Positions 10,665-20,994 of a stretch of DNA of 64,000 nt are shown here, in pieces; the first letter of the stretch is position 1; each line of letters begins with the position of its first letter. This DNA is from Phytophthora hibernalis. Its lineage: Eukaryota; Oomycota; Peronosporomycetes; Peronosporales; Peronosporaceae. Position numbers and translations under genes: made by a program. The DNA lies in the NCBI GenBank assembly GCA_012656075.1, contig JAAKBF010000052.1:62001-126000 (forward strand), read 5' to 3'. The notes beneath the pieces were generated by a model that was not told where the DNA came from, did no database searches, and was given only the letters and a program-made list of their open reading frames with translations.

Positions 10665-13600
10665 CACGCGGGGGAATTCGCTGTTCTGGAACAGCATAAG
10701 GATAACTTGTTTTCACTATGGTCACAATCCTCAAAAGGGTTGGAACGCCCCTTCCCATAAAATGTCATGCCACGTACCTAAATACGGCGATACTATTGGG
10801 TTTCATACCATATGGATTAAAGTATCTCAGAGCTCATATTTCGAGAAAAAACAAAATCGGTTCCCCTGTTGCGCTTCGACGCCAAACCAGTCATTCTGAG
10901 ATTTCGCCGCGGAGAAGACAACCGGGATGGCGTATCCTATGGATTTCAAGGACAAACTGGCCTCGTTTGAGAAAGGAGAACTGGACTTGGAAGGGAGCTA
11001 CGGGGATTCAGCTGCAGTACGTCGTCGTGCGTGCGTAGGCGTTAGTTGTTGGTCTAATCTTGTCGTGTCGCAGCAATAACTACGTGAAGCCTGGCGGCAA
11101 GGTCAGAGGAGGAAAGCGCGGTGTCGACTACTTCAACGGCGAGGACGAGCTGCTATCTTACGTGCGATCAGATAAGGAGTCGTGTGCACGTCTAAACATT
11201 GCCAACGTGTTGGTGTGCCCCGAAGGACAAGCAATTACGTGCACTGAGTTGTATTTTGAGTGTTATTGTATGTGCTAACTGTTTAAATCTGACTTTTAGT
11301 TCGAGGTGTTGCTGAAGAAAAGTGAAATACCATCGGAGCCGAGCTACTGCATCACCACCACCACCAACATCAGCGAAAAAGAAACGCGAATCGGTAAAGA
11401 AGCCTGCCGAGAAGACAGGCAAGACTGCTAAACGGCGCGCGGGATCTACGGTCAAGCGTCCGAAGAAGAAGACGAAGAAGCAGTTGGCGGACGAAGCAAA
11501 CACGAGGCGTCGAGCAATGGCAAGTTTTGACAAAGTATGGGGACCAGAAAACACAACAGGTGCGTCTCGTGATCTTACAATGTGGCTAGAAGAAGGGTAC
11601 TAACCTCTTGTGATATTTTTGGCGACAGTGGGCGATGGAAACGCTGTTGAACCACCCTTATCAGATGTAGCGACATCTTCGTCGCCGGATGGTAAGCCCC
11701 CGATATGGGGATTCTCGTTGAATATGCTGATAAAATATGTGTATGGTTTGAAGGAAAAGCTGTTCCGATCACCACAGACGATATCACTGACACGGATGGT
11801 ATAACGGCCAGACCTAATGCTGACGCAGAAGGTGTCTCGAAGCAAGTTATTGCTGACAATAATGCTGACGCTGCCACCAGAATCACTGCTAATGCTGACA
11901 CTGTCAGCCCAGACGACGCTTATGCTAATCTCGAACGTGTTCGAAGTGGCGCTAATGCTGACCGGGAAAGCGTTCGGATTGATGCTAATGCTGACAAGAT
12001 CACACCCACAATTGAGCTGGCAGCTAATGAAGACGATGAATCGACCCAATTTGAAGTCGACGTAACCTGTGAACATTCGGGTAACAGTGAAGCGGAGGAA
12101 GGCAGGCGTGTATCCGACACAAACTCGGACAATGGCGAGTATGTACCCGATGATGACCTCGGTACTGAAGTGGTGGATGACGATGAAGATCTCGGCGAAG
12201 AAGAAAAGAATCACGCTGTTACACAAGATGCTGCATTGGTTCAAGGATGCCATTGGAGTACTGTCGGCTGGAACTTTCAATATTGTCATGTCACGCGACC
12301 GTTTCCAAGATATCTCTATATTTATCCACTTTACGGATAACACGAATCCTGCTGCAGTGAAGGATAGAGCTTGAAGATTCGATCGGTGCTTTCCGTATTG
12401 GAAAGGACCTTCAAAGAGGGCTTCGTACTCGGCTCTCGCGTTTCAATTGATGAGGGTGTTCTTCTTTCTCATAACCGGCGAAACCCGACGAGAACATTCA
12501 TGAAAGACAAGCCGCATCGCTGGAGTTCCAGGTGTGTCATGACCTGCTGCGCGGAAACAGGATATTGCAAGCGGTGTGGATGCTGACATGCTAGGTTTAT
12601 GGACATGATATAATGCGGACATGTTGAATGTATGTAATGCAATAGCGTTGAACTGGATATCGGAAGGACATGCGACTCGGAAGAATCGCAATCCATGGAC
12701 ACTAACAATGGGCCGGCTGCTGTTGTTCGTAACATTGCGTGCGTGTTTCGTGGTTTACCTTTGAGGGTCGCCGGCTGGTGGTGGGTGATCGCTACTGTAC
12801 GTCGATCCCATGGATCAGCAGAAGAAGCGACAAGCTCGAACGCCGCGAGGAACGTTTAGGATGGCAGTGGCGAAGTCGAACCCCGGCCTGATCTCAGTCA
12901 TGTGGGCCGACAACACTATCGTGTATTTTGGCTTCCAAGTGACTGCCGAACCCACAACGGTGCGGCGACGAGGAAAGACGGGTCCAAGTGATGTGCCGTG
13001 TCCTGGCCTGGTAGCCGTATACCAGCGCTACATGGGTGGTGTCGATCGCCACGATCAGCTACAGCTGCACGCATACTCTATGCAGATGTCCCTCCGGTAC
13101 GTTATTATGCTGACACGGAAGGATTATTTGCTTGATTTATGCTGTACCGATGTACAGGTTCAACAAATACTACAAAGGGCTATTCCTCGGGCTTGTCGAT
13201 ATGGCCCTGGTCAACGCGTACATTGTCTAGATATATGTGTGTGAAAAGAAGAGAAAGAAGAACTCACACTTCGAGTTTCTAGCACGGCTTCACCAAGATC
13301 TTATCGAGCAGAGTGAGGATAGCTTCACGCAAACCCATTCTTCGCCCGGGGAGAATATTGCAGTGGAGAGACCGGTATCAATGCATGGCGAGCATACGCT
13401 ATCACAGACTGAGGATTATAGCCTAAACAATGGCGTCCAGCGTCTGCGCCAGCGTCAATGCAAGGTGTGTTCGTACTACAAGCCGGAAGGAAAAAGCGAG
13501 GGGGACTTCAGCCTACTTATGTCCTGTGCGCTCGCGGGGTAAACGCGGATTGGTTACGCTGTGTAACAAAGTACGCGGTCACGCGAAGAACGAAGAGTTT

Positions 13601-14283
13601 ACGTGCTCGCAGATTTGGCACATGGTGTGGCAAAATGGAGAGTTTGCTCCCAAGGCCAGTCGCATCCGAGACAGAGGAATTGCTATAGCATAAGGACGTA
13701 AAGCGCGTCGTAATACATCTGAATCCTTCTCTTTAGTCCATGACTATCTTCTATCGGGATTCCATGCGCGCACTTGCGTCGCATGCATTAGAGATGATAT
13801 ACTACCAGTCAGTCACCTTACTGCGAGCGGTGTAATGTGGGCCTCTCGTTCGCGTCCAGCTCCTTGATCGCCCCGTGGCTGGTTTGGTATGCGTGGTCGC
13901 CGCATCTGACTCGCACCCCATGCGCGCACGGCTGGGTTGGCAGTAGGATAGATATCGAGCATGCAGGTAATGAAGACTTGAACTGGTCCACTGCTGCGCC
14001 TTGGCTGATCTAGTGAAGAAGTCGATATGACGACCTTCTCGCTTATACACCTCGCCGGCCATTCGTCACGTGAATTCATAAAAATCAAGATTTCACGACT
14101 GCGGCTAACCGGTTGCGATTGGTTAATTAAATGTGTCTCACGGCACATCCTGTTTGCGGGGATTATTACCGGGAGCTTAGCTACAAGTGATGCGCAAAAA
14201 ATGCATGTTTTTACTGGCCTGAATTATGGTATACTTAACCTCTGACTATTCCTTATACTGTTCAGAACAGCATAAGGGGTTTT
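10658..14283 (+). mobile_element. piggyBac-type DNA transposon, right end uncertain
   Basis: The left terminus CCCTTAGCACGCGGGGG (10658-10674) follows ATAA, a one-base variant of the TTAA target. A subterminal palindrome (about 10680-10703, CTGTTCTGGAACAGCATAAGG) recurs in inverted form at 14251-14277, marking the inner edge of the right end. Between them lies a multi-exon piggyBac transposase gene. I could not find a complementary GCGTGCTAAGGG at the right end, so that terminus is lost or diverged. Confidence 0.6.
10927..13693 (+). pseudogene. piggyBac-type transposase, multi-exon and decayed
   Basis: A DDD transposase of the DDE_Tnp_1_7 family, cutting at TTAA. Order: a first exon starting MAYPMDFKDK at 10927; a domain with NNYVKPGGKVRGGKRGVDYF near 11076, common in oomycete elements; an acidic repeat region with A-N-A-D units (11800-12200); the core with VMSRDRFQDISIFIHFTD near 12290; VSIDEGVLLSHNRRNPTRTF near 12447; YMGGVDRHDQLQLHAYSMQ near 13030; and a Cys-rich C-terminal finger (RQRQCKVCSYYK, TLCNKVRGH) near 13450-13600. 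Frames change repeatedly, partly at possible introns (GTACGTCG near 11020) and partly by indels; 12590-12790 has no good frame. It is probably inactive. Similar acidic repeats appear near 0.9 and 51 kb. Confidence 0.75.
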
Positions 14284-14408
14284 AGTAACCCGTCAACGGA
14301 TTAATTCCACGGAACTCTGTAAGCGTAACCTGGGTTAACATTCGTACAACATAAGGAAATGTTGCATGTAAGAGAACGTTTGTGGGCCGGTGTTCCACAG
14401 TATGTTAA
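13694..14408. other. non-coding right part of the piggyBac-type element
   Basis: No supported gene. It holds the near-perfect palindrome CCTTATACTGTTCAGAACAG plus CATAAGG at 14251-14277, matching the left subterminal repeat in inverse orientation. Confidence 0.5.
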
Positions 14409-14427
14409 CCCTTAGCACGCGGAGGGG
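14405..14427 (+). repeat. second piggyBac-type left terminus with intact TTAA
   Basis: TTAA (14405-14408) is followed by CCCTTAGCACGCGGAGGGG. Its first 14 bases are identical to the terminus at 10658, in the same orientation. It therefore cannot be the right end of that element and should mark a second, truncated or non-autonomous copy. Confidence 0.6.
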
Positions 14428-14676
14428 TGACATTGGAGCTGTCCATCCCTCATTCTCTCATTTACGTAAGTTATATATGGGATTTCCTGCTGAAACGTCG
14501 GCGGATTGGCTTATGTTTTCGGGAATCGGCGAGTTCCTCGCCCTTTGGTGGATACTCACTTACCTTGATTCACTATGGGCAGCCGAGAACCGCGTTGCCG
14601 CGAGAATTTGTAAGTACCGAGAGCTGACGATAAGTCGCTGTTCCGATTGGCCAAACCTATTCTAAGATCGACTAAC

Positions 14677-15205
14677 ATGGCTGATGGAAGATCGCAGGAC
14701 GCTGCAGCAGAGGTGAGGGCAATACGCGACGCTTGTATCTCCAACGAGACGAGAAAGAAGTACACAAGCAGCATAAGAGGCATCAAGAAGTGGATTAGGG
14801 AGGTGTATGCGCAGACCCTGAGTGACCCCGACACAACAAGGTTCTTTCACGAAGACGATGGAATCAATCTAGCTGAGTTCACACCGGCAATGTTCTTGGA
14901 ATTTTTGGCGTACAAGCGGAAGACAACGAAGGCACAACTTTGAGTGGTTATCGCAGCGCGGTAAAGGATCTGTATCGATTGAATCAAGTTGCTTTGCCTG
15001 TGGAATACGGTGATGATATGAAACAGGTTTTGGGGGTGTAAGCGACTCGAGGCCAATCGTAACCAGTCTAGCTCGCCGAAGAACTCCGGCAAGCAGCCCT
15101 GACGTTTTCGCTCTACAAAGAGCTGTGCCGCTCTACTTCTCTATCGGAACGATGCGGGATTTTCCCATCTCTTCCTAACTAGCCAGTGGAACCTCATGTG
15201 CAGGT
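14677..15205 (+). pseudogene. Crypton-like tyrosine recombinase, split by the copia element
   Basis: Crypton elements move by a tyrosine recombinase. The N-terminal core-binding region begins MADGRSQDAAAEVRAIRDA at 14677 and includes RKKYTSSIRGIKKWI and FTPAMFLEFLAYKRKTT. One indel near 14938 leads to LSGYRSAVKDLYRLNQVALP. Further frame changes lead to FSLYKELCRS, then SQWNLMC just before the copia LTR. The sequence resumes after the copia element as RSVSVQTLQTQH (20020-20060), so the conserved W-N-L-M-C-R-S motif, probably bearing the first catalytic Arg, is split exactly at the insertion. The catalytic H-x-x-R and Tyr regions are not seen downstream. Family assignment rests on my recall of oomycete Cryptons. 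Confidence 0.6.
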
Positions 15206-15456
15206 TGTTGCAGATCGCACCTGACACAACTGGAAACCGACCCAGTGGTGCCAGCAACGACCTGGGATACCCGTGACGACAGTAACGGCGATAACGACCA
15301 CCGACCATGAAACCAATACCAAGAGGGCCCAACGCCCATGCATACTAGGCTAGCTTAAGACTGCAGCTGGCCATAACTACATCATTCTCAATTCTACCTG
15401 GTGCGAGGCACCACACCACAAGGAGTCACCTTGTCTTCCCAAATGCGCTCCCATTA
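15206..15456 (+). repeat. left LTR of the copia element
   Basis: 251 bp, beginning TGTTGCAGATCGCACC and ending CGCTCCCATTA. It differs from the right LTR at five transitions, four of them in the first 75 bp. Confidence 0.95.
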
Positions 15457-15469
15457 GGTTATGAGCCCA
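15457..15469 (+). promoter_or_regulatory. primer-binding site, initiator-Met tRNA anticodon loop type
   Basis: GGTTATGAGCCCA complements the anticodon stem-loop of initiator tRNA-Met (anticodon CAU) rather than the tRNA 3' end. This is the half-tRNA priming mode known from Drosophila copia. The ATG inside it (15461) also opens the gag frame. Confidence 0.75.
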
Positions 15470-18400
15470 ACTGGTCGGCTTCCTTACGCGACCAGTGAAG
15501 AATTTGACGTCTCGCGAGGCGACATCGACCAAGACGACACAGCTTCGGCACGAGGTGCTGAGAGCTTTGAAGAAGAAGCAGGAGACGAAAGGACGAATCT
15601 GTCAGGCCTCTTCGACAACCTCCACTTCGACCCATCGGATCAAGAAGCGATGGAACAGCAAGACCAGCTCCAGCTGGTTTTTCACCTGCAAAATGAACTC
15701 GCAGAGATGAAGAGACAATTAGCCGCTCGCGTGCCGCGAGCTCCCACCATGTCGGATGTTAGTATGGAGACAGCACCGCCATCTCCGAAGAAGCCAAAAA
15801 TCAAAGACGTGCAATGCTCGACCTTTAAGGAAACGAGGTTTACCCGGGTCTCGGCGCCGGCTTTAAGAATTTTATGCAGAAGTTTGAACACGCTGTCCGG
15901 ACCGAGGGGCTAGTGAATGGGTCCATCTGGACCGACGAACTGAAGGCATCGGTCATTGTGAATTTTCTCGAGGAGAAAGCGTCGCGGTACTTCCACAACA
16001 AGAATTTTGAATGGCGGCAGCGTCACGGTGGGGAAAATATGCCCTACGCTGAGGTAAAACGTGCGATGCGCGCTGAGTTTGGCTGCCAGCTTAGTCAACT
16101 TGAGCTTAGTACGAAGATGCAATGCAACAAACGAGAAGGAGACTCGTGGCGTGACTACCTGGATTACCTGAACTTTATCGAGAGTCTCATGGAGGATGAT
16201 CAGAGCAAGATGGAGATGGAAGTGTTTGGAAATCACGCGTGCCCTGAGCTAGCACCGACACCCCTTTCTTCAGTACCTGAAGATGCGATCGACTACGTCA
16301 TGGAAACCGACCGCATGAAGCGTCTACTGTACAAGCTGAAGGGTGATGGTCGACGTTGTGGCACCAAGCGAGACGACCGGAAATATCGCCAAGGCGACCA
16401 CCGCAACTCGAATTTACATGGCTCTCGTAGCCACGACCGCAACCATCGTCATAATGATCATCAACCATGGCGAAATAAGCAAAACACTAGTGATGATACA
16501 CCACGACGTCATCAACAGCCAAGCAGCAGCGAAGCTTACGCCGCCTCCGGACGTCCTGGATATCGCGGAGAAGTTCGACGTGTGTGATCAGCTTGGACAC
16601 AAAATCTACACGTGCCCAGTAGTGGAGCAAGCAAAACAATTGGCGTCGAGCGGAAGTGCAAATCTTGCCACAGCTGACGAAAGTGATGGAAGTGTGTCTG
16701 CAGACTCAGATACTGAAGCACACGTATGGGTTGCTTCGAGCGGCTCAGGGGAACTAGTGCTGCGACAAAAGCGAGTGTTTGGACAATTGACTCAGGAGCA
16801 ACACACCATCTGTGTACGGATCGCGATCAACTTTTCGCGATACAGCCAGCTCTTTTATCGATCCAAGTCGCAAACGGAAATTACGTTACCGCTACTGAGA
16901 AGGGAAGCACCGTTATCACTACAACCGAAAACGGCGAGAAGCATAGTATTTTGCTGGAGAATGTGTATTTCTCGACCGTAATCGACCGGAACTTAATTTC
17001 GGTCGCCCAGTTGACAGAACGTGGATACACATGCGAGTTCGGCAAGCAACTGTGTGCTATCAAGGGCAAAACCGGTAAGGAAGCAAAGCAAACTCGCCGT
17101 GCCAAGAATAAGGAAGATACGTCTTCGTCTGCTCCCACCGATGAACCTGGAGCCACACTGTGTGTGGACTTGAAGACTGACATGACTCCAGACCGACTTG
17201 GTCACAAGCACATTTTGACAATCGTAGATCATGCTACAACCTACAACCGTGTCTACTTGCTCCGTAAAAAGAGTGACGCTGAATGAAATATTGAGGACTT
17301 TATCAGTGAGTTCGAACGCCAACATGGCATTACGGTGAAAGTAGTTAGATCTGATGGAGGTGGTGAATTTGGAAGTTCTCGGCTTGATCGATTTCTACTC
17401 AACCGTGGAATCCGGCACCAACTCACGGAGCCTGGCATGTCTTCCTCAAATGGAAAAGCGGAGCGTTTTCACAGGTCAGGTATGGACTCAGCTCGAGCGA
17501 TGCTCTGGGCGTCGGCATTGCCGCAGCGATTTTGGGGTGACGCAGTCCTTTATGCCAGCTACATCCGAAATTACTTGTCGACGCGTGCGAACGCTGATCA
17601 CGCATCTCCAATTGAAGCACTTAAAGGCAAGGTACCTAGCGTCTCACACATACTGAAATTTGGCTCAAAGTGCACGAGTCACATCCAGCATTCTGCGAAG
17701 CGCTCAGCCAAGAAACGCGCTGAAAAAGGGTATCATTATCGGCATTGACTCTCAGAAGAAGGCATACCGTGTTTTCATCCCGCGCACAAAGCGCATCATT
17801 TCTACTACGCACATTCAGAACATTGATCGTTTGGATTCGCGAGCTGTGGGCGTTACATGGACGCTGTCGACGCCGATTGCAACGACACTCCTGATGATCA
17901 CCTGGTGGATAACGAGAATTCCGACGATAAAATCGCCAACCAACCGCAAACAAAATGCAGTGGATCGGAGCCTGGGAGTCCCTCTGAGCTATATCAGCTT
18001 AGCTCACGTGCAATCCAGCACGTCTTCGGCTTAAATAGAGGTGCCCGTGCACTACCACGGACAATTTTCACCTTCCTCAATCCTTCCTGGATGAATTTGC
18101 AACTCCGGTCACTGCACTGCTCACGATCGGGCTACACGGAGGCACAGCCTTTGCGACCCTTCTAGAAAGCGATGGTGTCAAAGAACCAAATACGGTAAAA
18201 GAGGCGATGACTAGTCCTTACTGGCGTGAATGGGAGCAGGCGATGCAAGAGGATCTTCGAGCCATATCGACCAACGCTACATGGGAAATTGTCGATGCCC
18301 CCAGCGACGGAAATGTGATCAGCGCCAAATGGGTGTTCAAAATTAAGTTCGACAACAAAGGGGGCTGGAGCGATTTAAGGCCCGCCTTGTTGCTCGTGGC

Positions 18401-19731
18401 TTCAACCAAAAGTTTGGCGTGGATTTCGCAGAGACCTTCGCCCAGTTCTGAAAATTGCAAGCCTACGATTCATTGTTGCCCTCGCGGCGCTCTGGCATGC
18501 TATCATTCGGCAAGGGATGTACCCTATCTCCGAGCTGAACTCGACCGACCTATCTACATGCGTGCCCCTGCAGGCCTTCATATCCCCAAAGGAAAGTGCC
18601 TACTCTTGCAAAAGAGTTTGTATGGCCTCAAGCAAAGCGGCAAACTCTGGAACGACACCATTCACAGCTACCTACTGGAACTTGGCTTCAGGAGGAGCAA
18701 CCTTGACCCTTGTCTGTACTTCCGGGAGAACAATGGCAAGCTGACGGTGCTGGGACTTTACGTAGATGACGTCGTGGTTGTTAGCCAGTGTGAAGGCGAC
18801 TCTGACTGGACGATGCAGAAGCTAACCGAGCAATTTCAAATCAAGGACATGGGTCCAGCAAAGAAATGTTTGGGGATTCACATCGAGCAAAGCGACACTG
18901 GCATCTTTCTACACCAAGCGAGCAATATTGACAGTTTGCTGATGAAACTTGGCATGGAAAATTGCCGTCCGGTAACGACGCCGATGGAGTCGACCCGAGA
19001 CTTATACAGCGAGGACTGTGAACCATTTTTCGACACCAGCAGTACGCGAGAGACAATTGGTTCTCTACTATGGCTGAGCACATGCACTCGGCCAGATATC
19101 ACGATGCCTGTGAATTACTTAGCGCGCTTCGTATCCGCACCTACCACTGCGCATTGGACCGCTGTCAAACGTGTCTTGCGCTACCTTCGGGGTCCAGGGA
19201 CCTAAAATGCTCTTTCCGCGCCCGCAAGCACCACAGCGAACCTTCCACGCAGACATTTTCAGTGATGCTGATTGGGCTGGGTCCAAGGATGCCAAGTCGA
19301 CTTCAGGTGGATTGCTTACCATTAATGGCATGCTGATTGCCTTGTACAGCAAGAAGCAGTCCACCGTGGCTCTCTCCACTGCTGAGGCGGAGTATATCGC
19401 TGGGGCGACTGCCGTGCAGGACTGTCTATGGGTCCAGCAGCTACTCGAACAGCTTGGACTGCACAGCAAGAGCGACGAAGTCACACTGCACATCGACAAT
19501 CAGAGTGCAATCAAAAATATGGAGAATGACGTGACTACAGCCCGCATAAAACACATCAACATAAAGTTTCACTTCATCCGTGACGCTATCCGCAAAAAGG
19601 CACTGAATGTCCATTACTGCCCCACAACTGAGATGAAAGCAGACATACTGACCAAACCACTCGGTGCAACCCTGCAAGCACGCAACGTAGCCATGATCAA
19701 GCTTGTAGTGCACCGCCCCAGCCAGCACTAA
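15461..19731 (+). pseudogene. copia gag-pol polyprotein, several frame breaks
   Basis: Gag begins at 15461 and continues through the segment containing YFHNKNFEWRQRHGG (15990). A zinc-knuckle remnant C-D-Q-L-G-H-K-I-Y-T-C lies near 16590. The protease has WTIDSGATHHLC (16760). The integrase has LCVDLKTDM, VRSDGGGEF and SSSNGKAER (17160-17470). The reverse transcriptase begins near 18207 and includes LYVDDVVVVS (18758). RNase H has SDADWAGS and STAEAEYIAG (19260-19400), ending at 19731. There is an in-frame TGA at 17284 and several one-base shifts, for example near 18447 where an added C restores ETFAPVLKIAS. Some breaks may be sequence errors, so residual activity cannot be excluded; the TGA would still interrupt it. 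Confidence 0.85.
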
Positions 19732-19768
19732 CCGAAGTTTAATATCGACCGTCACTGTCGAGGAGGAG

Positions 19769-20019
19769 TGTTGCAGATCGCACCTGGCACAACTGGAAAC
19801 CGACCCAGTGATGCCAGCAACGACCTGGGACACCCGTGACGACAGCAACGGCGATAACGACCACCGACCATGAAACCAATACCAAGAGGGCCCAACGCCC
19901 ATGCATACTAGGCTAGCTTAAGACTGCAGCTGGCCATAACTACATCATTCTCAATTCTACCTGGTGCGAGGCACCACACCACAAGGAGTCACCTTGTCTT
20001 CCCAAGTGCGCTCCCATTA
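19769..20019 (+). repeat. right LTR of the copia element
   Basis: 251 bp, preceded by polypurine tract GAGGAGGAG and followed by target duplication CAGGT. Confidence 0.95.
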
Positions 20020-20249
20020 CAGGTCTGTATCTGTTCAAACGCTGCAGACGCAGCACAGCTCAAACTCACTACTGCGCTAAGGTTAGTTTGCCAAGCCCAC
20101 GACACAAGCACGCGCTCGTTGCCGTTCAAGCAGCGAAAGCGCCGAGCTATCACAGACAACACAGCCGCATGATCTTCATCTGAAGCCTCAGTATTGGTGG
20201 TACAGACACCTGCAACTGCAATAGGAGGACTACACCCACCATTGACGGC

Positions 20250-20435
20250 GACAGCAGCACCAACATCAGCAATCTCGACATGACCAGCAGCAGCAACACC
20301 AGCAATCTCGACACGACCAGCAGAACCCACGCCGGCAATCTCAACACGACCAGCAGAACCAACGCCAGCTCGACACGACCAGCAGCAGCGACGCTAGGCA
20401 CGAGCAGTCTTGACACGACCAGCAGTGACTACTGC
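20250..20435. repeat. degenerate minisatellite, unit about 30 bp
   Basis: About six imperfect copies of a unit centred on AATCTCGACACGACCAGCAG, embedded in CAG/CAA-rich DNA. Copy length varies. It is non-coding as far as I can see. Confidence 0.65.
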
Positions 20436-20994
20436 GCCTAATAGTGCCGGCACTCAAACGTCTACACTGCGCCAAAGCCAATACGTCAGTACATATTAAG
20501 TACTCAATAAACCTTACGCTCCGCTTACTTGCATGCAACCCAACAGTCCGCACGATAGCGTACTGCTATCAACCCCCTGCATTTGCGGTCTTGCCCCCAG
20601 TGGCCGGAGCTTGTCGTTCTTCAGCTTTTCGTCATGTGCTCGTCCCTATCAATGGCGCCAGCAACACAGCTATTATTGACCAATAGGGAATCGTCGGCGC
20701 CAGGGACTTACGTTTTCTGAAGTCAATTCATTCTTCAGGATTCCCAGTATAAGACCTGCTTCAACCGAAGCTTTAGTGAAGACCAGTGGCAGCTGCACTC
20801 TCCATCGCCAGATGCGGAATTCGTTCCTGAAAATTCGTGTTGTGGTGGGGAAAGTGTTGATAAGGGCGAGGGTGACGAGGAACAAGGTGAATTTGGCGTT
20901 CGTGATGGCACAACTTCAAAATAAATGGGGACGGGAGCTGCAACAAATACAACGAGCAAGTCGCTTCCTCACGCACATAAATTCGAGATGGTAT
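20436..20994. other. intergenic, no gene seen
   Basis: Short ORFs only. An AATAAA-containing stretch near 20505 followed by CCTTACGCTCCGCTTACT could be a relic LTR end, but I found no partner or duplication to confirm it. Confidence 0.4.

Larger units (their letters stand above)
15206..20019 (+). mobile_element. complete Ty1/copia LTR retrotransposon
   Basis: Two 251-bp LTRs (15206-15456 and 19769-20019) flank a gag-pol region. The target duplication CAGGT is perfect (15201-15205 and 20020-20024). The primer site GGTTATGAGCCCA (15457-15469) directly follows the left LTR. A polypurine tract GAGGAGGAG (19760-19768) directly precedes the right LTR. The LTRs differ at five positions, all transitions (98.0 % identity), so insertion is fairly recent. 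The order protease, integrase, reverse transcriptase, RNase H defines the copia group. Total length is 4814 bp. Confidence 0.95.

Noticed and set aside
20436..20560. Second LTR relic around AATAAACCTTACGCTCCGC
   Set aside because: No partner copy, terminal TG/CA pair or target duplication could be found.
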